64,000 nt of DNA from positions 124,001-188,000 of the forward strand of contig NZ_JAIUHG010000008.1 of assembly GCF_020164955.1 (NCBI RefSeq), written 5' to 3'. Below are positions 50,021 to 59,407 of this stretch, piece after piece; position 1 is the stretch's first letter, and every line of letters begins with the position of its first letter. The notes under the pieces were generated by a model. It searched no databases, was not told where the DNA came from, and saw only the letters and a list, made by a program, of their open reading frames with translations. Both the position numbers and the translations under genes were made by a program. This stretch comes from Mesorhizobium sp. CA8. Lineage in GTDB: Bacteria > Pseudomonadota > Alphaproteobacteria > Rhizobiales > Rhizobiaceae.

Positions 50021-51340
50021 CTACCTTTCCCTGAACGCCCGTGCGAAAGAATCCATCATCGGGCGCACCAGATATTCGAAGAAGGTCCGGTTGCCGGTGC
50101 TGATGAAGGTGTCGACCGGGGTGCCGGGATAGAGCTGGTCCGCCTTCACGCCCGGGGGCAGGGCATCAGTGATCTTCAGCCTGGCGCGGAAATAGGGTTC
50201 GTGCGTGGCTTGGTCGATCAGCCGGTCGGCGGAAATCTCGCTCACTGTGGCCGGGACTTCCGGCGTGAGCCGCGTGTTGAGCGCGGACAGCCTGAGCTTT
50301 GCCGGCTGGCCGACATGCACCTGGTCGATGTCCTTCGGCCGCAGCCTGGCGTCGACCACCAGGCCCGAGGTCGTGGGCAGGATCTCCATGATCTTTTCGC
50401 CGGGCGCCACCACGCTGCCTTGCGAATTGTAGGTCGAGGAGATGACGATGCCCGCCGCCGGCGCGGTGATGGTCGTGCGCGCGAGCACCGCTTGCGCGGC
50501 ACGCATCCGCTCCTCGATGTCGGCGAGGTTGGTTCGCACGTCATCGAGCTTCGTCAACGCTTCCTCGACGCGCTGCGTGGTTGCGCGTTCGGTCTGCGCC
50601 TCCGCTTCCACGATCTGCGTGTTGGCCGAGGCGAGGTCCGCCTCCAGCGCCCCGGCCTGGCCGACGAGGTCGGCCTCGGAGCGCAAGAGCTGCGAATATT
50701 CGGTGCGATTGGTGAGGCCCTTGTCGAGGAGGTCGGTCTTGATGCCTAGCTCCTTCTTCACCACCTCGGCCTGCTGTTCGATTGCCGTCTTCTGCGCGTT
50801 CAGCCCTTTGACCGACTCGCGATGCATGGCGACGCGCTGCGCCAGGATCGACTGCTCCGAGCGGAACCGTGCAAGCCTGGCATCGAACTCCTTTTGCTGT
50901 TCGCGGATGAGATTTTCGAATTCCCGCTGGAACGGCGCCGGCGCGGGCTCGGCGATCGGCGCCAGCGTGGCGAGGCCGTCGCGCTCGGCCTCCAGTCGCG
51001 CCGCGCTGGCCTTGAGCGCGATCCATTGTCTTGTCAGCCGGTTGAGATCGGCCTCCGCGGCGGTCCGGTCGAGCAGGATGAGGTTCTGGCCTTCCCGCAC
51101 GCGGTCGCCTTCATGCACCAGCAATTGCCTGATGATGCCGCCCTCGCGATGCTGGATCAGGATGTTGCCGCCTGTCGCCGCGATCGTGCCTTGCGTGATC
51201 ACAGCACCTGCCAGAGGCGCACTCGCCGCCCAATAGCCGAAGCCGCCGACCATTAGCGCGATCGCCGCGTAGCCGGCGAAGGCGGTGCGCCGGAAGTCGG
51301 TACGCGGGGGGCCTTCGAAGGTGAGTGTCTGCGTCATCAT
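50021..51340 (-). CDS. prsE: Type I secretion membrane fusion protein (HlyD/PrsE-like)
   Basis: 439 residues. One membrane helix lies near residue 20-45 (FAGYAAIALMVGGFGYWAAS). It is followed by the lipoyl-like hairpin (ITQGTIAATGGNILIQHREG and GGIIRQLLVHEGDRVREG), a long coiled coil, and the beta-barrel at the C-terminus. It links the inner-membrane ABC protein to an outer membrane channel and contacts the secreted substrate. The start codon immediately follows the ABC gene stop, so the two are coupled. PrsE is the name of the rhizobial glycanase exporter subunit; the assignment fits the gene order. Confidence 0.85.
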   Translation of the reverse strand: MMTQTLTFEGPPRTDFRRTAFAGYAAIALMVGGFGYWAASAPLAGAVITQGTIAATGGNILIQHREGGIIRQLLVHEGDRVREGQNLILLDRTAAEADLNRLTRQWIALKASAARLEAERDGLATLAPIAEPAPAPFQREFENLIREQQKEFDARLARFRSEQSILAQRVAMHRESVKGLNAQKTAIEQQAEVVKKELGIKTDLLDKGLTNRTEYSQLLRSEADLVGQAGALEADLASANTQIVEAEAQTERATTQRVEEALTKLDDVRTNLADIEERMRAAQAVLARTTITAPAAGIVISSTYNSQGSVVAPGEKIMEILPTTSGLVVDARLRPKDIDQVHVGQPAKLRLSALNTRLTPEVPATVSEISADRLIDQATHEPYFRARLKITDALPPGVKADQLYPGTPVDTFISTGNRTFFEYLVRPMMDSFARAFRER

Positions 51341-53062
51341 TCAGGACCCATGGCGGATGGTCGGCGCGGCACGGATGGTCGGCGCGAACGATCCGGTCAC
51401 CACCGTGCTCCGCTGCGCGGCTTTACCCGGCTGCCGCAGCACCTCCGAGCTCGGCCCGAACGCCTCGATCACGCCGCCGCGCAAGACCATCACGCGGTCG
51501 CAAGCCGAGGCGATTGAAGGACGATGCGTGATCACGATCGTAGTGACGCCAGCAGCGCGAGTCGCCGCGAGCACTGCTTCCAGTGCCGTCTCTCCGGCGC
51601 CGTCGAGATGTGTGCTCGGCTCATCCAGCACCAGGATGCGCGGATTGCCGTAGAAGGCGCGCGCCAGCCCGATCCGCTGCCGCTCGCCGCCCGACAGCGT
51701 GCCGGCGATCATCGTCTGATAGCCGTCGCGCAGCGAAAGGATCAACTCATGCGCTTCGGCGCGCTTTGCCGCTTCGACGATCGCGGCGTCGTCGGCCTGC
51801 GCGTCGAAGCGGGCGATGTTGTCGGCAATCGAGCCGGGGAGAAGCTCGACCTCCTGCGCCAGATAGCCGATATGCCGGCCGAGCTGGTTTTCGTTCCAGG
51901 TCCTGAGCTCGGCGCCGTCGATCCTGACCGAGCCGCCGCTCGGTTGCGCGGCGCCGACAAGCAGCCGCGCCAGCGTCGATTTTCCGGCGCCGCTCGGGCC
52001 GACGATCGCCACCGCTTCGCCGGCGGCTATCGCGAAACTCAACCGCTTCAGGATCGGCTCGGCCCCGAACGTGGCGTTCGGCGCGATGTAGAAAAGATCC
52101 TGCGCTGAAACAGCGCCCGTCGGGTCGGGCAAGATGAACTTGTGTGCTTCTCCCGGTTGCGCCGCAAGTGCGGTTCCCAGCCGCATCCAGGCGCGCCTCG
52201 CCTCACCGAGCTGCCGCCAGGAACCGATCAGCTGGTCGAGCGGCTGCAGCGCGCGCGACGACACCAGCGATGAAGCGAAGATCATGCCGGCCGTCATCTG
52301 GCCCTTGAGCACTAGCCAGGCGCCGCTGCCGAGGATCGCCAGCTGCAACATCATGCGCAGCGCCCGAGAAACGCCGCTGAAGACGGCGTTGGCGCCGGCC
52401 GAACGGTCATGCAGGACAAGCGCCTCCGATACATGCCGGCCCCATGCGCGCGCGGCGTTCTCCACCATGCCCATGGCGCGCAGCGTGTCGGCGTTACGGG
52501 CGAAGGCCTGCTCGGCCCGGCTGGCCAAAGCCGAGCGCTCCGCCGACAGCGCATCGTTCCTGCCGATCGCGAGCTGGTTGGCGAAGACCAGTATGACGAG
52601 CAGCGCCGCGCCGCCGAGCGTGACCCAGAACAACAGCGGGTGGATCAGGTAGAGCAGGCCGAGGAAGACTGGCGCGAAGGGCAGGTCGAACAGCACCGAA
52701 ACACCGCGCGAGCGAATGAAGGCGCAGACCGAGGCAAGGTCGGTGAGCGGCGACGGCGCGTTCCTGGAACCGAGCGAAGCGGCGAACGTTCTTGCGCTCA
52801 GCCTGTCATTGACCGTCGCCGCGACCCGCTGCGTGTAGACGGCGCGGACGGCGTCGAGAAAGCCGAGGAAGCCGAGCGCCGCGACCGCGATGACCGACAG
52901 ATAGACCAGCGTCTCGAGGCTGGAGGAGGGCAGCACCCGGTCATAGACCTGGAGCAGGTAGAGCGGGGTCACCAGCAGCAGAAGATTGATGAGCAGCGAG
53001 AACAACCCGACATCGGCGATGGCGCGACGCAGGACGGACCGCAGTCCCGATTGTCCAGTCAT
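51341..53062 (-). CDS. prsD: Type I secretion ABC transporter (PrsD-like)
   Basis: 573 residues. Membrane domain with about six helices in the first 300 residues, then an ATPase with Walker A GPSGAGKSTLARLLVGA, signature LSGGERQRIGLARA and Walker B ILVLDEPSTHLDG. It has no N-terminal peptidase domain, typical of exporters for RTX proteins with a C-terminal signal. It sits between the adaptor gene (prsE) and the glycanase gene at 53115, all on the same strand. The probable substrate is that glycanase. Confidence 0.87.
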   Translation of the reverse strand: MTGQSGLRSVLRRAIADVGLFSLLINLLLLVTPLYLLQVYDRVLPSSSLETLVYLSVIAVAALGFLGFLDAVRAVYTQRVAATVNDRLSARTFAASLGSRNAPSPLTDLASVCAFIRSRGVSVLFDLPFAPVFLGLLYLIHPLLFWVTLGGAALLVILVFANQLAIGRNDALSAERSALASRAEQAFARNADTLRAMGMVENAARAWGRHVSEALVLHDRSAGANAVFSGVSRALRMMLQLAILGSGAWLVLKGQMTAGMIFASSLVSSRALQPLDQLIGSWRQLGEARRAWMRLGTALAAQPGEAHKFILPDPTGAVSAQDLFYIAPNATFGAEPILKRLSFAIAAGEAVAIVGPSGAGKSTLARLLVGAAQPSGGSVRIDGAELRTWNENQLGRHIGYLAQEVELLPGSIADNIARFDAQADDAAIVEAAKRAEAHELILSLRDGYQTMIAGTLSGGERQRIGLARAFYGNPRILVLDEPSTHLDGAGETALEAVLAATRAAGVTTIVITHRPSIASACDRVMVLRGGVIEAFGPSSEVLRQPGKAAQRSTVVTGSFAPTIRAAPTIRHGS

Positions 53063-53114
53063 TCCCGCCCTCCCTCTCGAAGCCCGATCACGGGCCGTCG
53101 CCTAAACGCCCGAT

Positions 53115-54578
53115 TCAGGCATGCTCGTTTGTCGTGTCGAGATGGTGCTGCGTGCTGCTTGTGGTGTGGCTGGACAGCGCCAGCGCCTGGCTTGGCAGGT
53201 CGTTCAGCGTATAGGCCCGGATATAGTCGATCTTCATTTCGGCCGGCGTGGCGAGATGGTCCGGCGGCGCACCGGCCTGTCCGCCGATCGCGAGGTCCAC
53301 CAGCATGTACATCGGCTTGTTCATGTCGGACGGCGTCGCCGCTTCGGCGACCTGCACGCCGTCATAGGTCCACACCAGCTTGTCCGGGGTCCAAAGGAGG
53401 CCATAGGTATGGAAGCCGGCGGTGTCCATGACGTTCACGGTGGATCCGACCGTCGTGTGCTGGCCCGTCTGGTTGGTGTGCGCGGTCATCAGCAGCGAAT
53501 TCGGTTTCTGTCCGTACATCTCCATCACGTCGAGCTCCGGCGGCCAGGAGCCGTCTTCCGGCAGCAGCCAGAAGGCCGGCCAGGCGCCTGCGTGTTCCGG
53601 CAGGTCGGCCTTCATTTCGAAATAGCCATAGGTCTGCGAGAAGGAATCATGCGTGGTCAGGATTCCGGAGGTGTATTGGTAATTGTTGATCAACGGCTTG
53701 ATGTCGGCCGGCGCCTGCGCCGCGGTAATGGTGAGGACCCCATTCTGCAGGCTGAACGGATGCACCGAGCTGGTCGGGCCGTAATTGGCATCGATATACC
53801 ACTGCAGCTCACCATTGCGGGCTAGCGTGCTGCCGTTCGGCGCGCCCCACCAGAAGTTGGTATCCCAGGTGCCACCCTGGCTGTTGTGAAGGTTCAGCGT
53901 GTTGAACTCGTCGCTGAAGGACAGCGACATGCCGGACTTGTCGATCGGCAGCTGGAACTGGTTGGGCTGGAATTTGTCGATCGTGGTGTTCTTGAATTCG
54001 AGGATTTCGCCCGATCCGAGGTTCAGCACCACATTAGGCCCCGCCTGGATCATGGCGTTGTGGACGGCGGCGAACGAAGTGAATCCGTAACCGTCGAGCC
54101 GCACAGCATCGTTCGAGGCGAAATTGACGATCGAGTCGCTGCCATTGCCCTTCGCGATGATGAAAACATCCGCGCCGCCGCCGCCATCGATCAGCACATC
54201 GTTGCCCGCCCCGCCGTCGATCGTCTGGCCGCCCGCCGTGGCGGTGATGATGTTGTCCAGCGCATTGCCGAAGGCATAGTTATGGGCGTTGGTGACGACG
54301 AGGTTTTCGACATTGTCCGGCAGCGTGTAACTCATCCATGTGTTGATCGTGTCGATTCCCTGCCCAGGGTTCTCGACCACTTTGTTGCCCGCCGAATAGA
54401 GGTAATAGATGTCATCGCCGGCGCCGCCATACATGGTGACATTGACGCCGCTGGAGGCCCAGATTGAGTCGTTGCCGCTGCTGCCGTTGAATGTCGGTCC
54501 GGACGTTGCCGAAAACCAATGGTTGGAAGCGCCGCTATAATAAAGAGGAACGCCTACCGCGTTGACGACGAAGCTCAT
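53115..54578 (-). CDS. RTX-containing GH16 glycanase, likely exopolysaccharide depolymerase
   Basis: 487 residues from the ATG at 54578, preceded by AAGGAG. Residues about 50-150 hold RTX-type calcium repeats (GGAGDDIYYLYS, GGAGNDVLIDGGGGADVF). The catalytic GH16 domain follows at about 220-470, with PPELDVMEMYG (E-x-D-x-x-E). This order, repeats first and enzyme last, differs from many RTX enzymes but resembles rhizobial succinoglycan depolymerases. It ends in a Ser/Thr/His-rich tail. The prsDE-like genes lie directly downstream. Secretion to cut exopolysaccharide is likely. Confidence 0.85.
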   Translation of the reverse strand: MSFVVNAVGVPLYYSGASNHWFSATSGPTFNGSSGNDSIWASSGVNVTMYGGAGDDIYYLYSAGNKVVENPGQGIDTINTWMSYTLPDNVENLVVTNAHNYAFGNALDNIITATAGGQTIDGGAGNDVLIDGGGGADVFIIAKGNGSDSIVNFASNDAVRLDGYGFTSFAAVHNAMIQAGPNVVLNLGSGEILEFKNTTIDKFQPNQFQLPIDKSGMSLSFSDEFNTLNLHNSQGGTWDTNFWWGAPNGSTLARNGELQWYIDANYGPTSSVHPFSLQNGVLTITAAQAPADIKPLINNYQYTSGILTTHDSFSQTYGYFEMKADLPEHAGAWPAFWLLPEDGSWPPELDVMEMYGQKPNSLLMTAHTNQTGQHTTVGSTVNVMDTAGFHTYGLLWTPDKLVWTYDGVQVAEAATPSDMNKPMYMLVDLAIGGQAGAPPDHLATPAEMKIDYIRAYTLNDLPSQALALSSHTTSSTQHHLDTTNEHA

Positions 54579-54914
54579 CGGACACTCCTTCCGCGCTGCC
54601 CCGCCCGGATGGCTTGTTGCAAGTTCAAGTGCCTGATCCGAACCAACTTGCAGCACGGGCTATCGTTCCCGAAAACCAGCATTTAGTACAGAGAAAATTG
54701 CCGGTATTTTTGTCGATATTTTATGCAGATAGAATAAGTAGAGACTAATACAATTATTGCGCGAGCCATTCTCAATTTTACTTAATTTTGCAAGGTTTTC
54801 TTCCGCTCACGCCTCGCCCATAGCCGCCGCGCAAAAAATTTGACAGCCTCTGTCGCATAGGCTGGGGGCTGCCCGTCCTTGGGGCATCGATCAACAAAGG
54901 AAGGATATCGAGAT
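54579..54914. other. Intergenic region upstream of the glycanase and SRPBCC genes
   Basis: These 336 bases lie between divergent genes. The middle part (about 54690-54800) is clearly AT-rich in contrast to the surroundings, as expected for promoters of both genes. No open frame with coding character, repeat or terminator stands out. Confidence 0.5.
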
Positions 54915-55358
54915 ATGCCGAGCACCATCCAACTGCACCGCGTCCTGGCGACCAAGCCGGAGAAGGTCTACCGCGCGTTCGTCGAAGCCGATGCGCTGGC
55001 GAAGTGGCTGCCGCCGAACGGCTTCACCTGCACGGTGCACCAGTTCGAGGGCAAGGTCGGCGGCACCTACAAGATGTCCTTCCGCAACTTCACCACCGGC
55101 GACAGCCACGCCTTCGGCGGCGAATTCGTCGAGTTGGTTCCGAGCGAGCGCCTGCGCTACACCGACCGCTTCGACGATCCCAACCTGCCGGGCCAGATCG
55201 AAGTGACCGTGATCCTGAAGAAAGTGTCGGTCGGCACCGAGATCAATATCACCCAGGCCGGCATCCCGGACGCTATCCCTGCCGAGGCCTGCTATCTCGG
55301 CTGGCAGGAATCGCTGCGCAACTTGGCCAAGCTCGTCGAGCCCGAGATCAACCAGTAA
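54915..55358 (+). CDS. SRPBCC (AHSA1-type) domain protein
   Basis: 147 residues from the ATG at 54915, with GGAAGGA upstream. Typical AHSA1 features are EKVYRAFVEADALAKWLPPN, GGTYKMSFRNFTTGDSHAFG and the late CYLGWQESLRNLAKLVEPE. The fold forms a hydrophobic ligand cavity. Members bind lipids or polyketides or work as chaperone-like factors, so the ligand is unknown. It is divergent from the glycanase gene. Confidence 0.85.
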   Translation: MPSTIQLHRVLATKPEKVYRAFVEADALAKWLPPNGFTCTVHQFEGKVGGTYKMSFRNFTTGDSHAFGGEFVELVPSERLRYTDRFDDPNLPGQIEVTVILKKVSVGTEINITQAGIPDAIPAEACYLGWQESLRNLAKLVEPEINQ

Positions 55359-55361
55359 GTC

Positions 55362-55437
55362 AGAGCAATTCCAGGAAAAGCGTGTAGCCGTTAGGAGTCG
55401 GCGCCTCGCCGTAACCTTCCGTCTGGAATTGCGTCAA
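55362..55437. repeat. Rhizobial intergenic palindromic element
   Basis: AGAGCAATTCCAGGAAAAGC at the left end is matched by GTCTGGAATTGCGTCAA at the right, with AATTCCAG and CTGGAATT pairing. The same ending, CCGGAATTGCGTCAA, occurs once more near 45425-45440. Such elements are repeated many times in rhizobial genomes. It lies after the SRPBCC gene. Confidence 0.6.
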
Positions 55438-55525
55438 GGTAAGAGCAGGCGGTGGCCGGCCTTCCGGCCGCCGCCTTACCCTAGGTAAGCAAAATTTCAC
55501 CAAGCGCTGTTAAAAGCCGCTTCCC

Positions 55526-55756
55526 ATGGATCGCAACAAGAACAACGACCTCGTTGTCCTGATGGCGGCGCTCGCTGCGCTGGCGATCTACAACATTGCC
55601 TGCGGCATCCAGACAGGCGAAGTCCGGGGCAAGTTGCATTGGGTCGCTCTTGCGGACGATCCGACGCGCTTCTGGAACATCGTGGTCGGCAATTCGATCG
55701 TCCTGGTCGCCTCGATAGCCTTTCTGTGGGTGCTCAATTCCCGTAGGGCGGGATGA
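55526..55756 (+). CDS. Small membrane protein
   Basis: 76 residues with two predicted membrane helices, VVLMAALAALAIYNIACGI and VVGNSIVLVASIAFLWVL. The middle segment is polar (GKLHWVALADDPTRFWN). A short basic C-terminus (NSRRAG) follows. No family is recognised. It has no strong ribosome site, but the regular helices support coding. Confidence 0.5.
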   Translation: MDRNKNNDLVVLMAALAALAIYNIACGIQTGEVRGKLHWVALADDPTRFWNIVVGNSIVLVASIAFLWVLNSRRAG

Positions 55757-55792
55757 CCCGAGGCGGCGTCCTCTTGCCTCGCACAGCTCTCT

Positions 55793-56509
55793 TCACACCG
55801 CTCTTGTGATGCCGCCGTCGACGCGGATGTTCTGCCCGGTGATGTAGGCGGCCCCGTCCGAAGCCAGGAACGAGATCGTCGCGGCGATCTCTTCCGACGT
55901 GCCGTAGCGCTTCATCGGCACGCTGTCGCGACGCTCGTTCGTCGTCGGCAGGCTGTCGATCCAGCCGGGCAGCACATTGTTCATGCGGATGTTGTCGGCG
56001 GCGTAGGTGTCGGCGAAGATCTTGGTGTAGGCGGCAAGCCCGGCGCGCGCCACGGCCGAGGTCGGGAACATCGCGCTCGGCTCGAACGCCCAGGCGGTCG
56101 AGATGTTGATGATGACGCCACCCTTCTGCTTCTGCATCACCGGTGTCACCAACCGAGTCGGGCGCACGGCGTTGAGGAAATAAGTGTCGATGCCCTTGTG
56201 CCAGTCCTCATCGCTGATCTCGATGATCTGCGCGCGCGGCCCGTGGCCGGCGCTGTTGACCAGCACGTCGATGCGGCCCCAACGCTCCAGCGCGCCGTCG
56301 GTAAGGCGCTTCAGGTCTTCGTTCGATTGGTTGGAGCCGGTGACGCCGAAGCCGCCGAGTTCCTTGCCCAGCGCCTCGCCCTTGCCGGAGGAGGAAAGCA
56401 CGCCGACCTTGAACCCGTCCGCCGCCAGGCGCTTGGCCGCCGCAGCCCCCATGCCGCTGCCGCCCGCCGTCACCAAAGCCACTTTTTCGCCTGCCATGTC
56501 GCTGTCCAT
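55793..56509 (-). CDS. SDR family protein lacking the usual catalytic Tyr-Lys pair
   Basis: 238 residues with a clear SDR fold: VTAGGSGMGAAAAKRLA at the nucleotide site, the strand NSAGHGPRA, and INISTAWAF with the catalytic-position Ser. The expected YxxxK is replaced by FPTSAVARAG, where Tyr and Lys are missing. The C-terminus (PGW, AAYITGQNIRVDGG) is normal. It may be a non-canonical or regulatory dehydrogenase, or use a different proton donor. Start choice between 56509 and an ATG four codons on is open. Confidence 0.82.
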   Translation of the reverse strand: MDSDMAGEKVALVTAGGSGMGAAAAKRLAADGFKVGVLSSSGKGEALGKELGGFGVTGSNQSNEDLKRLTDGALERWGRIDVLVNSAGHGPRAQIIEISDEDWHKGIDTYFLNAVRPTRLVTPVMQKQKGGVIINISTAWAFEPSAMFPTSAVARAGLAAYTKIFADTYAADNIRMNNVLPGWIDSLPTTNERRDSVPMKRYGTSEEIAATISFLASDGAAYITGQNIRVDGGITRAV

Positions 56510-56762
56510 CCCGGGTGTTTAGGTTGAAAGCGATCCTGTTAGCATGCGCAGGGCATGGGATGAACTGGATTGGATTGCGCCAACGGCATCGGCGGTTAAC
56601 GAAGCTGCCAATCTTCCCACGGCGGAAATCAACAGCTAGCCTTCCACCCACGTATGCCTTCTCTCCTCCCTCGCAATCCGCGTCGGCGCGGGAAACGCCG
56701 GATCGGCGAAACAGCCCACCGCCACCCGCAACCGCGTCCGGCTTGCGCTCCGGCTCGCCTTT

Positions 56763-58022
56763 CTACAGCTCCTTCTCCGCCAGCTCCCTGAACCCGTCAG
56801 GCACCGAGCGCGTGCCTTCCAGCGCCACCGTGCCATAGCCGACGGCCTCCTTGCCGAAGCGCTGGCGGATCTTGTCGATGGCGCGGTCGGCACCGAAACG
56901 GGCGAGGCCCTTGCGGCTGCCGGGTTTCAGCTTCTCGTCGGCAAGGCCGAGCGGCAGTTCGAGCTGCAGCTCGGCTCCTTCCTCCAGATGCGAGACCGAG
57001 ATCGCCAGCAGCGTGATGTCCCTCTCGCCCGGATGGGCGGCAAGCACGCCGCGGACCAGCTCCCCTGCGATCTCGGCAAGCATCGCGGTGGCCTGGATCG
57101 GCTGCTCCAGCGTGACGGAGCGGGTGACGGCGCGCATGTCGGCGAAACGCACACGCACCGTGACCGTGCGCCCGGGTCGGTCCTTGGCGCGCAACCGGCT
57201 GGCGACGCGGTCGGCTAGATGCAAGAGCGTCGGTACGAAGACGCGCGGCAGCGCGGGCTTGCGGCCAAGCGCAGACTGCGCGCCGGCCGAATGCGCGCGG
57301 CGCTGCGTCTCGAGCTTGCGCGGGTCTCTGTTCCAGGCGAGCGCGGCGAGCTTCTGGCCGGAGGCATGGCCGATCAGCCGCTCCAGCGCGCCGCTATGGG
57401 TGCGCGCCAGCTGCCCGATGGTCTCGACGCCGATCTCGGCGAGCCTGGCCTTGGTCGCCGGGCCTACACCCCACATCAGCGTGACGGGCAGGTCGTGCAG
57501 GAAGGTGAGCTCGGTGCCGGGCTCGACCACCACCAGCCCGTCCGGCTTGGCCACTTGCGAGGCGATCTTGGCGAAGTGCTTTGTGCGAGCCACGCCGATC
57601 GAGATCGGCAGGCCGAGCTCAGCCTTCACCCGCTCGCGGATTTTTCGCGCGATCTCTTGCGGCGATCCGAACAGATGCGTGCAGCCTGCGACGTCGGCAA
57701 AAGCCTCGTCGATCGAGATGCGCTCGACCAGCGGGGTGAAATCGCCGAGCACCTTAATCGCCGCGTCGCCGAGGCGCTGATACTCGTTGAAACGGCCACC
57801 GACGAAGATGAGCTGCGGGCAGAGCTCCCGCGCCTTGCGGCCGGGCATGCCGCCGCGCACGCCGAAGACCTTGGCCTCATAGGAAGCCGCCAGCACCACG
57901 CCGCCGCCCACGGCGATCGGCTTGCCGCGCAATGATGGATCGAGCAGCTGCTCGACGGAGGCGTAGAAGGCGTCGAGATCGGCATGCAGGATGGTGGCCG
58001 CAGCGGCGTTCGTGGCGAGCAT
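56763..58022 (-). CDS. dinB: DNA polymerase IV (Y family)
   Basis: 419 residues. Catalytic carboxylates lie in HADLDAFYASVEQ and SIDEAFADV. The thumb and little finger region carries PVTLMWGVGPATKARLAEIG and the C-terminal segment found in DinB proteins. This error-prone polymerase copies damaged DNA and is usually induced with DNA damage. No LexA-like box is evident just upstream, although I cannot scan exhaustively. Rhizobia often carry more than one dinB, so the number cannot be set. Confidence 0.9.
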   Translation of the reverse strand: MLATNAAAATILHADLDAFYASVEQLLDPSLRGKPIAVGGGVVLAASYEAKVFGVRGGMPGRKARELCPQLIFVGGRFNEYQRLGDAAIKVLGDFTPLVERISIDEAFADVAGCTHLFGSPQEIARKIRERVKAELGLPISIGVARTKHFAKIASQVAKPDGLVVVEPGTELTFLHDLPVTLMWGVGPATKARLAEIGVETIGQLARTHSGALERLIGHASGQKLAALAWNRDPRKLETQRRAHSAGAQSALGRKPALPRVFVPTLLHLADRVASRLRAKDRPGRTVTVRVRFADMRAVTRSVTLEQPIQATAMLAEIAGELVRGVLAAHPGERDITLLAISVSHLEEGAELQLELPLGLADEKLKPGSRKGLARFGADRAIDKIRQRFGKEAVGYGTVALEGTRSVPDGFRELAEKEL

Positions 58023-58348
58023 CCTGCGCTCTCATGGTCATTTGTGTGGCATTGCAGCATTAGCTGCGTCTGTTGCAAGGGGAATTGGTAGAACATAAAG
58101 AGAACAAAAGCAGTTCCATGTCAAGCCTCCACGCGACCACATGCAAGTTTCCACAGCCTGACGATACAGCCGCGGATCGAGGCAGGTTGCGCGGCAATTC
58201 TCAGCTCTGAGGGGATGTGGCCTTGGGCCACAGAGGAGGCGCCTGGCATGAAGTGTCGACGACCATTTGCAGGTCGTTGCGCTCCACGCGCCAGAACCTC
58301 CTCTGCCGGCTTCGGTCACATTTCCCCCTCGAGGGGCGATCGCTTGCG
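58023..58348. other. Intergenic region upstream of dinB
   Basis: These 326 bases hold the dinB promoter and end at the cupin gene's stop. No open frame with recognisable coding character was seen. A weak palindromic stretch is present, but no clear terminator or repeat. Confidence 0.45.
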
Positions 58349-58729
58349 CTATGCCGGCTTGGCGTATTGCTCGGCGCTCAAGACCTCAATGCACTGGAAC
58401 GGCTGGTTGCCTTCGACCCAGGCGTCGTGGCCGGGCGGGATGGTGTAGGAAGAGCCGGCCTCGAAGGTCTTTTGCGTGCCGTCAGTCATTCGCACGGTGA
58501 TCGAGCCGGACACGACATAGCCGACATGCGAGACTTGGCAGCTCTCGGTCTTGACCACCGGCTTGACGCATTCGGACCATTTCCAGCCCGGCTGCATGTT
58601 CATGCGCGCCAGCGAGTAACCCGGCAGCCGCACGATCTCGACACGCGTCTTGGCGGGCGCGCGGACCTCGTCTGGATTGTTGTGCGATTTGGATTCGAGT
58701 TTCGTCACCTTCATTGCAGCTTCGGCCAT
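58349..58729 (-). CDS. Cupin domain-containing protein
   Basis: 126 residues from the ATG at 58729, with GGGAGG just upstream. It has two cupin motifs: LPGYSLARMNMQPGWKWSEC, SHVGYVVSGSITVRMTDG, and SSYTIPPGHDAWVEGNQPF with His and Glu positions for a metal. Single-domain cupins of this sort bind small ligands or act as simple enzymes. It stands alone. The open frame upstream to 58795 lacks family character. Confidence 0.75.
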   Translation of the reverse strand: MAEAAMKVTKLESKSHNNPDEVRAPAKTRVEIVRLPGYSLARMNMQPGWKWSECVKPVVKTESCQVSHVGYVVSGSITVRMTDGTQKTFEAGSSYTIPPGHDAWVEGNQPFQCIEVLSAEQYAKPA

Positions 58730-59407
58730 GGTAGTCCTCCCATATGTGAAGCGGCGCCTGACGTTGCGATCGTCGGCGACCGCTGTCTCATTCATACGCC
58801 TTAGGATAACGGATTGCTAATGTAATCAGGCAATGGCGAGCCCGGCCAAGCGCTTGGCGCGTTGTCGTGGAAGGGGTGGTCCAGGCCTCCGGTCGACGGT
58901 CCGGGGCCATGTTGGGACCGAAGTCTCACCGCACGAACGCAGAGGCCCGAGGTGGCAATTTCCAGGAAACAACAGCAGCCCCATTTCATTGGCTAGCAAG
59001 CCGCCGGACAAAGTCCCTTCATCGGCGGTTGACCACGGAGTGTCCGCCATTCCTGCGATATGGCGGGCACTCCTTCCTATGACCGCTCTTGGAGTTGCTG
59101 GCCATGTACCCGGCAAGGTCATCGCTAACCTGTTTGCTGCGCTGCTTTTTTGCCGGCCTGGTTGGTGGCGTTTTCCTCCTTTTCGGCGGCCGCTCTTGCC
59201 GCAACGCCGTGCCCAGATGGTAGTCCTTCTTCCAATCGACATGACGGCCACCGGATCGGTGCGCAAGGCCTGTGTCGAGCCATGCCTGCCGGCCCGCTTC
59301 GATCTCAAGCTCGCGCCCATCAGGCCAGTCGATGAAAGCACGCGGGGGAACCAGTCCGCGGCTCGTGCCGTTGAATGAGCGAAGGGATGGCGCTGGCGGA
59401 GGCCGCC
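58730..59407. other. Gene-poor region with a long inverted repeat and one odd open frame
   Basis: No confident gene is seen in 678 bases. On the minus strand, about 59019-59350, one frame reads LVPPRAFIDWPDGRELEIEA, then GRQAWLDTGLAHRSGGRHVD, WKKDYHLGTAL and a very basic C-terminal part (RPPKRRKTPPTRPAKKQRSK). It has no clear start and no recognised family, but its composition is less random than the other frames. An inverted repeat at 59037-59073 lies in it. Confidence 0.35.
59037..59073. repeat. Inverted repeat, 14-bp arms
   Basis: GGAGTGTCCGCCAT pairs with ATGGCGGGCACTCC around nine bases, with a single mismatch. It could be a terminator-like or mobile palindrome. It lies in the gene-poor region upstream of the small gene at 59408. 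Confidence 0.5.

Noticed and set aside
50021..54578. Complete bacteriocin or toxin export system
   Set aside because: The exported protein is a GH16 glycanase with the ExDxxE site, not a toxin. The exporter lacks the peptidase domain typical of bacteriocin exporters.
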